A stretch of DNA of 14,194 nucleotides from Deltaproteobacteria bacterium (lineage in GTDB: Bacteria; Desulfobacterota; Desulfobacteria; Desulfobacterales; Desulfatibacillaceae). The stretch's first letter is position 1; each line of letters begins with the position of its first letter. A model generated the notes under the pieces. It saw nothing but the letters and a program-made list of their open reading frames with translations. It had not been told where the DNA came from and did no database searches. Made by a program: the position numbers and the translations under genes. The stretch lies in assembly GCA_021815525.1 (NCBI GenBank), contig JAKAGN010000023.1, forward strand, positions 1 through 14,194, read 5' to 3'. Positions 6,324-13,585 of this stretch are shown piece after piece.

Positions 6324-7754
6324 GTGTCCATCGTACCCATAATCCTTGCGGGCGGCTCGGGGACTCGCCTGTGGCCGCTTTCCCGCGACCTGTGCCCCAA
6401 GCAGGTCCTTTCCCTGTTCGGCGAGGGCACCATGCTGCAGGCCACCGTGGAGCGCCTGGCCGGGTATCCCGGCATGGAGCCGCCCATCGTGGTGGCCAAC
6501 GAGAGCCACCGATTCTTCGTGGCGGAGCAGTTCAGGGTCATCGGCAAAAAGCCCGCGGCCATCCTCCTGGAGCCCGAGGGCCGCAACACCGCTCCGGCGG
6601 TGTGCGTGGGGGCGCTGTGGGCCAAGATGCGCGGCGCCGGCGACGACGCCATACTCCTCGTCCTTCCCGCCGACCACCACGTCGCGGACGTTCCGGCCTT
6701 CCACGAGGCCCTTTCGCGGGCCGTCGCCCTGGCCGAATCCGGACGGCTCGTAACCTTCGGGATCGTGCCCGACCGCCCGGAAACCGGCTACGGCTACCTT
6801 CGCAAGGGGGAAAAACTTCCGGGCTTCCCGGAAGGCTGCTTCGCCCTCGACGCCTTCGTGGAAAAGCCTCCGCGCGATCTGGCCCTCGATTTTCTCGCCT
6901 CCGGCGAGTACTTCTGGAACGCCGGCATGTTCGTTTTCAAGGCCGGGGCCGTTCTCGCCGAAATCTCCCGCGCCGCTCCCGAGATCATCCAGACCTGCGC
7001 CGAGTCCATCGAGCAGGGCTCGGCGGACCTGGACTTCTTCCGTCTGGACCCCGCGGTCTTCGCCCGCTCGCCCTCCATCTCCATCGATTACGCCGTGATG
7101 GAAAAAGCGGCCTCGGGCGCCGTGGTTACGGTGGAGATGGGCTGGAGCGACCTGGGAAGCTGGGAAGCCCTCTGGCGTATCGGCGCGAAGGACGAAAACG
7201 CCAACGTGACCAGCGGCGACGTGGTGCTCCACGACGCGGCCGGCTCCCTCATCTACGCCGAGGAGCGCATGGTGGCCGCCGTGGGGGTCCGGGATCTCGT
7301 GGTGGCGGAAACCGCCGACGCGGTGCTCATCGCGCCCCGGGACCGGGGGGAGGACGTGAAGTTCGTGGTTTCCACCCTGAAGGCCGGAAACCGGCGCGAG
7401 GCGGCGGCCCACCGGAAGGTCTACCGGCCCTGGGGCTCCTATGAAAGCATGGTGGAGGACCAAAGATTCCAGGTCAAGCGCATCACGGTCAAGCCCGGCG
7501 CGCGCCTCTCCCTCCAGAAGCACTTCCACCGCGCCGAGCACTGGGTGGGCGTGCGGGGTACCGGCATCGTCACAAGGGGCGGCGAGTCCTTCATACTCCG
7601 CGAGGACGAATCCGTCTACATCCCCTTGGGAACCGTGCATCGCCTGGAAAACCCGGGAAGCATCCCCCTCGAAATCATCGAGATCCAGACCGGATCGTAC
7701 CTGGGGGAGGACGACATCGTCCGGATGGAGGACGACTACGGCCGCAACGCGTAA
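6324..7754 (+). CDS. manC: Mannose-1-phosphate guanylyltransferase / mannose-6-phosphate isomerase
   Basis: 476-residue bifunctional enzyme, the usual length for the ManC/CpsB/AlgA type II PMI-GMP family. It interconverts fructose-6-phosphate and mannose-6-phosphate and makes GDP-mannose from mannose-1-phosphate and GTP, feeding polysaccharide, LPS or glycan synthesis in the cytoplasm. Seen: the nucleotidyltransferase signature AGGSGTRLWPLSRDLCPKQ (9-27), LPADHH (114-119), the FVEKP motif (178-182) and GWSDLGSW (273-280). A C-terminal cupin PMI domain (about 362-472) has LQKHFHRAEHW (397-407) and GTVHRLEN (436-443), supplying metal ligands. The start is GTG at 6324, with GGGGGAG upstream. No other GDP-mannose or capsule gene is in view, so its pathway here is open; it stands alone between a divergent TRAP-type gene and a DUF4124 pair. 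Confidence 0.96.
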   Translation: MSIVPIILAGGSGTRLWPLSRDLCPKQVLSLFGEGTMLQATVERLAGYPGMEPPIVVANESHRFFVAEQFRVIGKKPAAILLEPEGRNTAPAVCVGALWAKMRGAGDDAILLVLPADHHVADVPAFHEALSRAVALAESGRLVTFGIVPDRPETGYGYLRKGEKLPGFPEGCFALDAFVEKPPRDLALDFLASGEYFWNAGMFVFKAGAVLAEISRAAPEIIQTCAESIEQGSADLDFFRLDPAVFARSPSISIDYAVMEKAASGAVVTVEMGWSDLGSWEALWRIGAKDENANVTSGDVVLHDAAGSLIYAEERMVAAVGVRDLVVAETADAVLIAPRDRGEDVKFVVSTLKAGNRREAAAHRKVYRPWGSYESMVEDQRFQVKRITVKPGARLSLQKHFHRAEHWVGVRGTGIVTRGGESFILREDESVYIPLGTVHRLENPGSIPLEIIEIQTGSYLGEDDIVRMEDDYGRNA

Positions 7755-7816
7755 CATGCCGTCGATATGGATCAAACCCGCCGGCTGATCCACGGGCTGG
7801 CGGGCATGGCGACGGC

Positions 7817-7845
7817 TTGCATCCCGCATTAAACTCGGGTAGGAT
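7817..7845 (+). promoter_or_regulatory. Candidate promoter of the DUF4124 gene pair
   Basis: TTGCAT (7817-7822) and TAGGAT (7840-7845) are separated by 17 bp, 79 bp before the first DUF4124-type start codon. Spacing is ideal; hexamers match four of six each. An imperfect stem, TGGATCA/TGATCCA (7768-7774/7786-7792), lies just upstream and may end the manC transcript, though it has no T-tract. Confidence 0.45.
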
Positions 7846-7923
7846 ATTTTTTGGCGGGTCCGGCGCGACAATCCGGGACAAGGCGTCGGCCGGCCCGCGA
7901 GAACCCAAGTCGAGGATGGTGTC

Positions 7924-8514
7924 ATGAAGGGCATTACGATGGTGGTCATGGCGGCGGCCGTGGGGCTTTTGTGCTCCCAGCCGGCCCTTGCCGAATATTA
8001 CAGGTACACCGATTCCAAGGGCGTGGTCCGTTACACGGACAACTTGAGCGAGGTCCCCCCAAGCCAGCGGGGCCAGGTGAGCCGCTACAAGGATGCGTCC
8101 GACTCCCTCACCCCCGAGCAGAAGCAGAAGCAGGCCGACGAGAAGAAAAAGGCCGCCGAGGCCAAGAAGAAGCCCGGAAAGAAGGACTCCGCGGCCAAGG
8201 CCGACACCTCCGGAACGGCCGGGGCCGATGCGGGCAAGACCCCGGACGTGTCCCGCGACACCCAGGCCTACCTGGAGGCCCTGGCCGCCCTGGACAAGCG
8301 CCGGGAGGCCCTTGACGCCGAGTACAAGGCTCTCCAGGCCGAGGCCCAGCAGCTTGAGGAGGAAAAGCGTTCCGCCAAGAGGCCCCAGGCCACCCGCTCC
8401 CTGAACCAGAGAATACAGGACGTGAACGAACGCATCGCCGCCTACGAGAAGAAGCGCCAGGACTACGAAAAGGACCGGGCGGCGTTGGAAGCGAGCCGTC
8501 CCAGGCAGAAATGA
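7924..8514 (+). CDS. Exported DUF4124-domain coiled-coil protein (paralogue 1)
   Basis: 196 residues. Seen: signal peptide (1-23, cleavage after PALA), then a DUF4124-like module YYRYTDSKGVVRYTDNLSEVPPSQR (about 25-49), matching the family pattern of an aromatic-rich 'YRYxDxxGxxxYTD' sheet. A Lys/Ala/Glu-rich low-complexity stretch (about 62-110) and a long helical coiled coil (about 115-190) follow. DUF4124 proteins are periplasmic or envelope-associated and of unknown biochemical role. GAGG eight bases before the ATG supports this start. It overlaps the next gene by four bases (ATGA), so the two are translated together. Function not known; a structural envelope role is only a guess. Confidence 0.85.
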   Translation: MKGITMVVMAAAVGLLCSQPALAEYYRYTDSKGVVRYTDNLSEVPPSQRGQVSRYKDASDSLTPEQKQKQADEKKKAAEAKKKPGKKDSAAKADTSGTAGADAGKTPDVSRDTQAYLEALAALDKRREALDAEYKALQAEAQQLEEEKRSAKRPQATRSLNQRIQDVNERIAAYEKKRQDYEKDRAALEASRPRQK

Positions 8515-9173
8515 CGGCCATGAACCCCACGCATACTTGCAAGACCGGTAATTCATTTCCGGTCTTCGCCCTTTTCGCCCTTCTGACGGCTCTTTCCTCC
8601 TGGCTCGCCGTTCCGCCCGCCAGGGCTGGCAACGACATCTACCGCTACCTGGACGCCTCGGGCGTCGAGCGCTTCACCGACGACCCGGGCCTCATCCCCA
8701 GGGACCGGTGGAGCACCGTGCGGGTTCAGAAGGCGCCCGTGGCCCCGGCTGCTCCGGCGGGGGTAACGCCCCTGACCCAGGATGAGGAGAAGAAAGAGGC
8801 CTCGGAAAAGGACGCCCGGGCTAAGGAGAAGCGGGACAGGGAGCGCAAGGCCGTCGACGAGCGCTACAGGCAGGTCCTCCTGCGGCAGAAGGCCGCAGCC
8901 GAGCGGGAGCGGGTGGAGAAGGCCCGCAAGGCCTACGATGCGGAAAAGGCCAAGCTCACGGCCGAGGACGACGCCTTGAAGACCGAGTATGGAATGCTCC
9001 TGGCCGAAAAGGCCGAGGTGGACAAGCTCGCGCTCCGGAAAAGAAACCCCCGCATGGGCCGGCAGTTCCGGGAGCGCGAGGCGGCCCTCGAAGCCAGGAT
9101 GAAGGACTACGAGGCCCGGCGGGCCGACCTGGACGCAAGGCTCAAGGCCTTTTCCGCCAAGGTCCGTCCTTGA
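8511..9173 (+). CDS. Exported DUF4124-domain coiled-coil protein (paralogue 2)
   Basis: 220 residues, with the same architecture as the preceding gene: signal peptide (about 1-40, ending PPARAG), DUF4124-like IYRYLDASGVERFTDDPGLIPRDRW (about 43-67), a short Pro/Ala hinge and then a highly charged coiled coil (about 90-215) rich in Glu, Lys, Arg and Ala. The start overlaps the previous stop (ATGA at 8511); an alternative ATG three codons later (8520) cannot be excluded. The two proteins look like a tandem duplication that has diverged, and could pair through their coiled coils (inference). No enzyme motif is visible. Confidence 0.85.
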   Translation: MTAMNPTHTCKTGNSFPVFALFALLTALSSWLAVPPARAGNDIYRYLDASGVERFTDDPGLIPRDRWSTVRVQKAPVAPAAPAGVTPLTQDEEKKEASEKDARAKEKRDRERKAVDERYRQVLLRQKAAAERERVEKARKAYDAEKAKLTAEDDALKTEYGMLLAEKAEVDKLALRKRNPRMGRQFREREAALEARMKDYEARRADLDARLKAFSAKVRP

Positions 9174-9197
9174 GGCTTCCTTCGCGCCCGTCTTAAA

Positions 9198-9214
9198 ACG
9201 CGATACTATCGCGT
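9198..9214. promoter_or_regulatory. Palindrome ACGCGAT-ACT-ATCGCGT upstream of the nfeD-flotillin pair
   Basis: Perfect 7-bp arms with a 3-bp centre, 25 bp after the second DUF4124 gene and about 150 bp before the NfeD-like start. No T-tract follows, so an operator for the nfeD-flotillin unit is as likely as a terminator. The rest of the 192-bp gap is more AT-rich toward the NfeD-like gene and probably holds its promoter, but I see no clear hexamer pair. Confidence 0.3.
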
Positions 9215-9365
9215 CACGCTTCAAAGCCGATTTCGGTCACGGACAGAATAGTACGCGCCCTCATTGGCTTTTTGCGTTCCTTGCATTTCATCGTTTTTAT
9301 CCAGGCTTTATTTTCAGTCTGTTTTACAGGTATACGAAACGGCCCCGCCGGCCCCGGAGCACGCC

Positions 9366-9905
9366 ATGAACACCGTCTATCTCGTCTGTTCGGTCATAGG
9401 GGGCGCGCTGCTTGTCCTCAGGGTCGTGCTCATGCTGGCCGGGATGGACCACCACGGCGATCTGGCCGGGCACTTCGGCGACCACGGTGACAACTCCGGC
9501 AACTCCGGCTTTTCGGCGCTCTCCCTTCACGGGCTGGCGGCCTTCTTCCTCATGTTCGGCCTCGTTGGCCTTGCCGCCCGGTCGCCCCTGGGCCTTTCGC
9601 TTTCCATCATGGCGGCCCTGGGGGCGGGCTTCGCGGCCATCTGGCTCATGGGCCGGCTCTTCTCGGCCTTCGCGGGGCTCCAGTCCTCGGGAAACATCGA
9701 GACGGCCGACACGGTGGGGTGCCCCGGCGAGGTCTACCTCACCATTCCGCCGGGCGGATTAGGACGCGTTACGGTGGCCGTCTCGGGCCGCACCCGGGAG
9801 TACGACGCCGGGTCGGATTCGGCGGAGGCCCTGAAGACCGGAACGCCGGTGCGTGTCGTGCGCGTTACGGGGAGCGTCCTCGTGGTGGAGCCGGCCGAAC
9901 GATAG
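9366..9905 (+). CDS. NfeD-like (YuaF-type) membrane protein with OB-fold domain
   Basis: 179 residues. Seen: a hydrophobic N-terminal helix (about 3-26), a His/Asp/Gly/Asn-rich loop (28-49), two more membrane helices (about 53-71 and 76-103) and a soluble beta-rich C-terminal domain (about 113-177) like the NfeD OB fold (GCPGEVYLTIPPGGLGRVTV). It lacks the ClpP-like protease part of long NfeD proteins, so it is the short form that pairs with flotillins, as YuaF does with FloT in Bacillus. The start is set at 9366 (GGAG seven bases upstream) rather than the frame opening at 9264, whose extra residues are not membrane-protein-like. It ends 42 bp before the flotillin. The role is inferred: assembly or anchoring of flotillin membrane domains. 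Confidence 0.85.
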   Translation: MNTVYLVCSVIGGALLVLRVVLMLAGMDHHGDLAGHFGDHGDNSGNSGFSALSLHGLAAFFLMFGLVGLAARSPLGLSLSIMAALGAGFAAIWLMGRLFSAFAGLQSSGNIETADTVGCPGEVYLTIPPGGLGRVTVAVSGRTREYDAGSDSAEALKTGTPVRVVRVTGSVLVVEPAER

Positions 9906-9947
9906 ATATTTGACCGGAAAAAATACAGGCCAAGGAAAGGATTGCTC

Positions 9948-11504
9948 ATGAATTTCGATCTGGCGCAGTACGGCGCGGAGCTTTGGTTGCTTCCCATCGT
10001 GGCTTTGGTGGTTCTTTTCGTGGTGACGGCCCTTTTCCTGGCCTCCCGCTACCGCCGCTGCCCCTCCGACAAGATCCTCGTGGTGTACGGCAAGGTGGGA
10101 AAAGGCCAGTCGGCCAGGTGTCTCCACGGCGGCGGCTGCCTGGTGTGGCCCCTGATCCAGGACTTCTCCTACATGAGCCTTACGCCCATGACCATGAGCA
10201 TCCCGCTCTCCAAGGCCCTTTCCCGCCAGAACATACGGGTCAACGTGCCCTCCACCTTCACGGTGGGCATATCCATCGACCCCGGCGTCATGGCCAACGC
10301 AGCCGAGCGCCTCTTGAACCTGAAGCAGTCCGACATCGAGGAAATGGCCCGGGAGATAATCTTCGGACAGCTTAGGCTCACGGTGGCCTCCCTTTCCATC
10401 GAGGAGATCAACCAGGACCGCGAGCGCTTTTTAGAAGCCATCCGCACCAACGTGTCCCCGGAGTTGAACAAGATCGGCCTCTACCTCATCAACGTCAACA
10501 TCACCGACATCACCGATGAGAGCGACTACATCGAAAGCATCGGGAAAAAGGCCGCAGCCGAGGCCGTGAACCAGGCCCGGGTGGACGTGGCCATCCAGGA
10601 AAAAACGGGCGCCATAGGCCAGAGCGAGGCCGTGCGGGAGCAGGAAATCCGGGTGGCCGAAAACGTGGCCGCCGCCGAGAAGGGCAAGAAGCAGGCCGAG
10701 GCCGACCGCCGCGCCTTCGTCCAGGCCCAGGAAACGCGCGCCAAGGTGGGCGAGGCCGACGCGCTGCGGGTCATGGAGATCAAGGTGGCCGAAAACGAGG
10801 CCGCCTCCGAAAAGGGCATCAAGAAGGCCGAGAGCGACAAGCGCATCTACATCTCCCAGCAGGAGGCCGAGGCCGTCACCGGCGAGAACGCGGCCAAGGC
10901 CCTGATCGCCCAGTCCAACGCCGAGCTTTCCGTGAAGCAGGCCGAGGCCCTCCAGAAAAGCGAGGTGGCCAAGCGCGAGGCCATGGCCGCCATCCAGAAG
11001 GCCCAGTACAGCGTGGAGGAAACGCGCCTGGCGGCCGAGGTGGTTGCGGCCCAGGAGGTGGAAAAGCGCAAGATAGAGATAGCCGCCGATGCCGCGGCCG
11101 AGAAGGCCCGCAAGGAGGCCCAGGGCGAGGCCGACGCCATCCTATTGAGGTACACCGCCGAGGCCAAGGGCATAAGGCAGGTCCTGGACGCCAAGGCCGC
11201 CGGCTACCAGGCCCTGATCGCCAGCGCCAACGGCGACGCCAAGGCCGCGGCCACCCTCCTCATGACCGAAAAGGTCGTGGACATCGTGGCGGCCCAGGTT
11301 GAGGCCATCAAGAGCGTCAAGATCGACAAGATCACGGTGTGGGACTCGGCCGCCTCCGGCGACAAGACCGCCACCGCCAACTTCCTTTCCGGGCTCGTCA
11401 AGAGCCTGCCGCCCCTCCACGACGTGGCCGCCATGGCCGGCGTGGAGCTGCCCCAATACCTGGGGGAGCTTGTGGAGAAAAAGGCGGAAAAATCGGAGGG
11501 ATGA
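9948..11504 (+). CDS. Flotillin-family (YqiK/FloT-like) SPFH membrane scaffold protein
   Basis: 518 residues. Seen: a single N-terminal membrane helix (about 13-34, no signal cleavage site), an SPFH/band-7 domain (about 38-200) including LTPMTMSIPLSKALSRQNIRV and a VNVPSTFTVGI strand, and a long Ala/Glu/Lys-rich flotillin coiled coil (about 200-410) with repeated EA/AE steps and recurring 'VAEN-AA-EKG-KKAE' units. A C-terminal oligomerisation tail ends near YLGELVEKK. Flotillins form membrane scaffolds and function with NfeD partners, here the gene 42 bp upstream. An in-frame TTG lies at 9942, but the ATG at 9948 has AAGGAAAGG at a better distance. Length and domain order match the family (COG2268). 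Confidence 0.93.
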   Translation: MNFDLAQYGAELWLLPIVALVVLFVVTALFLASRYRRCPSDKILVVYGKVGKGQSARCLHGGGCLVWPLIQDFSYMSLTPMTMSIPLSKALSRQNIRVNVPSTFTVGISIDPGVMANAAERLLNLKQSDIEEMAREIIFGQLRLTVASLSIEEINQDRERFLEAIRTNVSPELNKIGLYLINVNITDITDESDYIESIGKKAAAEAVNQARVDVAIQEKTGAIGQSEAVREQEIRVAENVAAAEKGKKQAEADRRAFVQAQETRAKVGEADALRVMEIKVAENEAASEKGIKKAESDKRIYISQQEAEAVTGENAAKALIAQSNAELSVKQAEALQKSEVAKREAMAAIQKAQYSVEETRLAAEVVAAQEVEKRKIEIAADAAAEKARKEAQGEADAILLRYTAEAKGIRQVLDAKAAGYQALIASANGDAKAAATLLMTEKVVDIVAAQVEAIKSVKIDKITVWDSAASGDKTATANFLSGLVKSLPPLHDVAAMAGVELPQYLGELVEKKAEKSEG

Positions 11505-11529
11505 GCTTCGCTTCCAAGGGCTTGGGGCT

Positions 11530-11556
11530 GGGAAGCCCGATAGCTTTGGGCTTCCC
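11530..11556 (+). terminator. Hairpin between flotillin and MoaD-like genes
   Basis: GGGAAGCCC (11530-11538) and GGGCTTCCC (11548-11556) are perfect 9-bp arms around a 9-nt loop, 26 bp after the flotillin stop. A pyrimidine-rich but C-dominated tail follows, so it may be a partial terminator or an RNA-stability element separating the flotillin unit from the MoaD-like unit. Confidence 0.5.
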
Positions 11557-11601
11557 CCCCTTCCCTTCCGTCTCTTCCCCTTGCCCGTAAGGACCCTCTC
11601 C

Positions 11602-11874
11602 ATGCCCGTCGCCGTTTACATTCCAGGCTCCCTCAGGAACTGGTTCGGGGGCGCTGACGAGGCCACCGCCACAGGCTCCACCGTGGGCGAGTGCCTCGCC
11701 GACCTCGCCCGCAGCCATCCCTCCTTCGACGGCCGCCTGAACGAGCCCGGCGGCGGGATCGCCACGCTCCTCATATTCGTGAACGGCGACAACGTCATGA
11801 AGGATCGCGGCCTCGAAACCCCGGTCTCGGAGGGCGACACCATCGGCATCATTCCGCTGGCGGCCGGAGGCTAG
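11602..11874 (+). CDS. MoaD/ThiS-family small sulfur-carrier-like protein
   Basis: 90 residues, the size of MoaD and ThiS. It begins with a beta strand (MPVAVYIPGSLRNWFGG), has a helix (about 27-38, TVGECLADLARSH), a strand (ATLLIFVNGDNV, 54-65), the 'LETPVSEGDTIGIIPLAAGG' end and, decisively, a C-terminal Gly-Gly that in this family is adenylated and thiocarboxylated. The start is ATG at 11602 with AAGGA about nine bases upstream; the longer open frame reaching back to 11299 overlaps the flotillin and is a shadow. No MoaE, ThiF/MoeB or ThiG gene lies in the window. The next gene begins four bases after the stop, suggesting a joint role. Molybdopterin, thiamine or another sulfur-transfer route cannot be told apart from sequence. 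Confidence 0.85.
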   Translation: MPVAVYIPGSLRNWFGGADEATATGSTVGECLADLARSHPSFDGRLNEPGGGIATLLIFVNGDNVMKDRGLETPVSEGDTIGIIPLAAGG

Positions 11875-11878
11875 CCCC

Positions 11879-12400
11879 TTGATCGTGGACGAGCCCGAAA
11901 GCCACTTCATCTTCGTCTGGCATCCCGCAATCTACGACGGCGAGCCTTACACCGTCTTCGACGGAAAGCCCATGACCAACGCCCAGGTCCTGAAGTACTG
12001 GGGCAAGTGGCTGGTGCTGGGCGACAAGCCCCGCCTGGACGTCCTGGCCGCGCGCCTCGATCCATACGTTGAGGCCCGCCGCATCCCCTGCATCAAGTAC
12101 GACCGCGCCCCATCCAAGAATCTCGGCATGGACGAATGCGTCATGATGGTCTACTGCGACTTCCGCAAACGGGACGAGGTCTGGGCCATCCTGGCGAGCC
12201 ACGGGGTAAGGCTCAAGGCCTTTGTGACGGAGCGCGAAACCATGGAGCTTTGGATGCCCGGCGGCCCGCTCCTGGAGCGCTTCATGGAGGAGAAGGGCAT
12301 GGACCCAGCCACGCGCGAAGCCATACGGGACGACGCCCGAAAGCGCCTTTCCACCGTTTTCGATAACCCTGACGTAGAGTTCTCGCCGTGGGCGCAATGA
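11879..12400 (+). CDS. Uncharacterised 173-residue soluble protein, coupled to MoaD-like gene
   Basis: I do not recognise this family. The protein appears soluble, with no signal peptide or membrane segment. Notable parts: an aromatic N-terminus (FIFVWHPAIYDGEPYTVFDGKP, about 10-31), KYWGKWLVLGDKP (39-51), three cysteines at 71, 87 and 93 (IPCIKYDR, MDECVMMVYCDF), and a helical C-terminus (about 131-160, LLERFMEEKGMD...REAIRDDARKRL). The start is TTG at 11879, eight bases after GGAGG inside the MoaD-like gene's end; GTG at 11885 is less well spaced. It sits four bases after the MoaD-like stop and overlaps the next gene by ATGA, so all three are probably translated together. The cysteines could receive sulfur from the MoaD-like partner, but this is a guess. 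Confidence 0.75.
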   Translation: MIVDEPESHFIFVWHPAIYDGEPYTVFDGKPMTNAQVLKYWGKWLVLGDKPRLDVLAARLDPYVEARRIPCIKYDRAPSKNLGMDECVMMVYCDFRKRDEVWAILASHGVRLKAFVTERETMELWMPGGPLLERFMEEKGMDPATREAIRDDARKRLSTVFDNPDVEFSPWAQ

Positions 12401-13371
12401 CGCGCATCCTGCACAAGCGGCGCGCCGTCGTGCTCCTTTGCCTCGCGGCGGCCGCGGCAGCCCTCATGATCTTTTTTCCCCGCTCCGGGCGCAGGGAGGA
12501 AGCCGCTAAAATCGCGGCGTCCCGCCCCGTGGAAACCCAAGCCGTGGACTTGGGAGGCGGGCTTGCCCTGGTCCTCGTGAAGGTGCCGGCCGAAACCTTC
12601 CTGATGGGCGCGCCCGCAAGGGAGTTCGGCTCCCAGGACGACGAGCGGCCCGCCCACCAGGTGAGGCTCTCCGGCTTCTGGATCGGCCGCACCGAGGTGA
12701 CCCTCGCCCAGTTCACCCGCTTCGTGGAGGAGAGCGGCTACAGGCCGGGCCGGGGCCGCGCCTTCACCATAGGCCGCGACGGCCTTCCTGTGGAGGACCA
12801 GTACCCGCGCGCCTTTTCCGACCCCGGCTTCCGCCAGGGCCCGGACCACCCGGTAACCGAGGTCTCCTGGGACGACGCCGCGGCCTTCTGCAAGTGGCTC
12901 TCGGCCAAGACCGGCCGCGGCTTTCACCTGCCCACCGAGGCCCAGTGGGAGTGCGCTGCCCGGGCCGGCGCTTCCGCCGCCTGGTTCTTCGGCGACGACC
13001 CCGCGCGCGGCAAGGGCTTCATGAACGGCCCCGACGCAAGCTTCCGGAACGCCTACCACCTCCCGGGCGCGGTTCTCCCCTTCGACGACGGATTCGTCCG
13101 CACCGCGCCGGCGGGAAGCTTCGCCGCCAACCCCTACGGCCTTTGCGACACGGCCGGCAACGTGTGGGAATGGTGCGCCGACTGGTACGCCACAGCCTAC
13201 TACGCCAAAAGCCCGGACAAGAACCCCGAAGGCCCGGACAGCGGCGTCTTCCGCGTGATCCGCGGAGGCTCCTTCGCCAACACGCCGGAGTCCTCCCGCT
13301 CCGCCTCCCGCGCCGCCTTCTCCCCCGCGGCCCGATCCTCGGACATAGGCTTCCGCGTGGCCTGCGATTGA
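12397..13371 (+). CDS. Membrane-anchored FGE-sulfatase-fold protein lacking catalytic cysteines
   Basis: 324 residues. Seen: N-terminal Lys/Arg-flanked hydrophobic segment (about 9-27) acting as signal or anchor, so the rest is likely periplasmic; then a formylglycine-generating-enzyme (SUMF1) fold from about residue 50: FLMGAP (68-73), GRTEVTLAQFTRFV (97-110), PVTEVSWDDAAAFCKWLS (152-169), LPTEAQWECAARAG (178-191), GLCDTAGNVWEWCADW (248-263), VIRGGSF (287-293) and a C-terminal IGFRVA. True FGEs carry two copper-binding cysteines after RGGSW; here residues 290-318 contain none, so it should not make formylglycine and is more like the PvdO/SUMF2-type branch. The start at 12397 (ATGA overlap) is preferred over GTG at 12388, though no strong ribosome site is visible for either. 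Function unknown. Confidence 0.85.
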   Translation: MTRILHKRRAVVLLCLAAAAAALMIFFPRSGRREEAAKIAASRPVETQAVDLGGGLALVLVKVPAETFLMGAPAREFGSQDDERPAHQVRLSGFWIGRTEVTLAQFTRFVEESGYRPGRGRAFTIGRDGLPVEDQYPRAFSDPGFRQGPDHPVTEVSWDDAAAFCKWLSAKTGRGFHLPTEAQWECAARAGASAAWFFGDDPARGKGFMNGPDASFRNAYHLPGAVLPFDDGFVRTAPAGSFAANPYGLCDTAGNVWEWCADWYATAYYAKSPDKNPEGPDSGVFRVIRGGSFANTPESSRSASRAAFSPAARSSDIGFRVACD

Positions 13372-13392
13372 AAGGCGTGGGGCAAAGGATTG

Positions 13393-13428
13393 CGGGGGTC
13401 CGGGGCGCGAACCGCCCCCGGCCCCCCG
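13393..13428 (+). terminator. GC-rich hairpin after the FGE-like gene
   Basis: CGGGGG (13393-13398) pairs with CCCCCG (13423-13428), continuing inward through CC/GG and GGGG/CCCC with one mismatch and a bulge around a short loop. It lies 22 bp past the stop. There is no T-tract, so factor-independent termination is uncertain. A second stem, GCTCCGC/GCGGAGC (13434-13440/13456-13462), follows directly. Confidence 0.45.
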
Positions 13429-13585
13429 TTATGGCTCCGCTTGCGCGCAGCACACGCGGAGCGGGCTATAGGCTTCGCAATCGTCCGCCCGGCGCCCCGA
13501 TACCCGGGCAAAACAGGCCAAATCCAATCCTTTCAAGGGCCTAAAATTTTTTATACAGTTAAATTGAATAATTTGTAGGTATTAA

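Noticed and set aside
6195..7949. Long minus-strand open frame (584 codons) opposite manC
   Set aside because: It lies antisense to an unmistakable enzyme; its translation is low-complexity and matches no family. GC-rich codon bias keeps the opposite frame open.
9264..9365. N-terminal extension of the NfeD-like protein
   Set aside because: The extra 34 residues are non-typical and the ATG at 9366 has a good ribosome binding site before the first membrane helix.
11299..11601. N-terminal extension of the MoaD-like frame into the flotillin
   Set aside because: It would overlap the flotillin by about 200 bp out of frame; the true start at 11602 has a ribosome site and gives the family length.
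11602..11874. Naming the MoaD-like gene moaD or thiS
   Set aside because: No MoaE, MoeB/ThiF or ThiG partner is present, and the sequence alone does not separate these roles.
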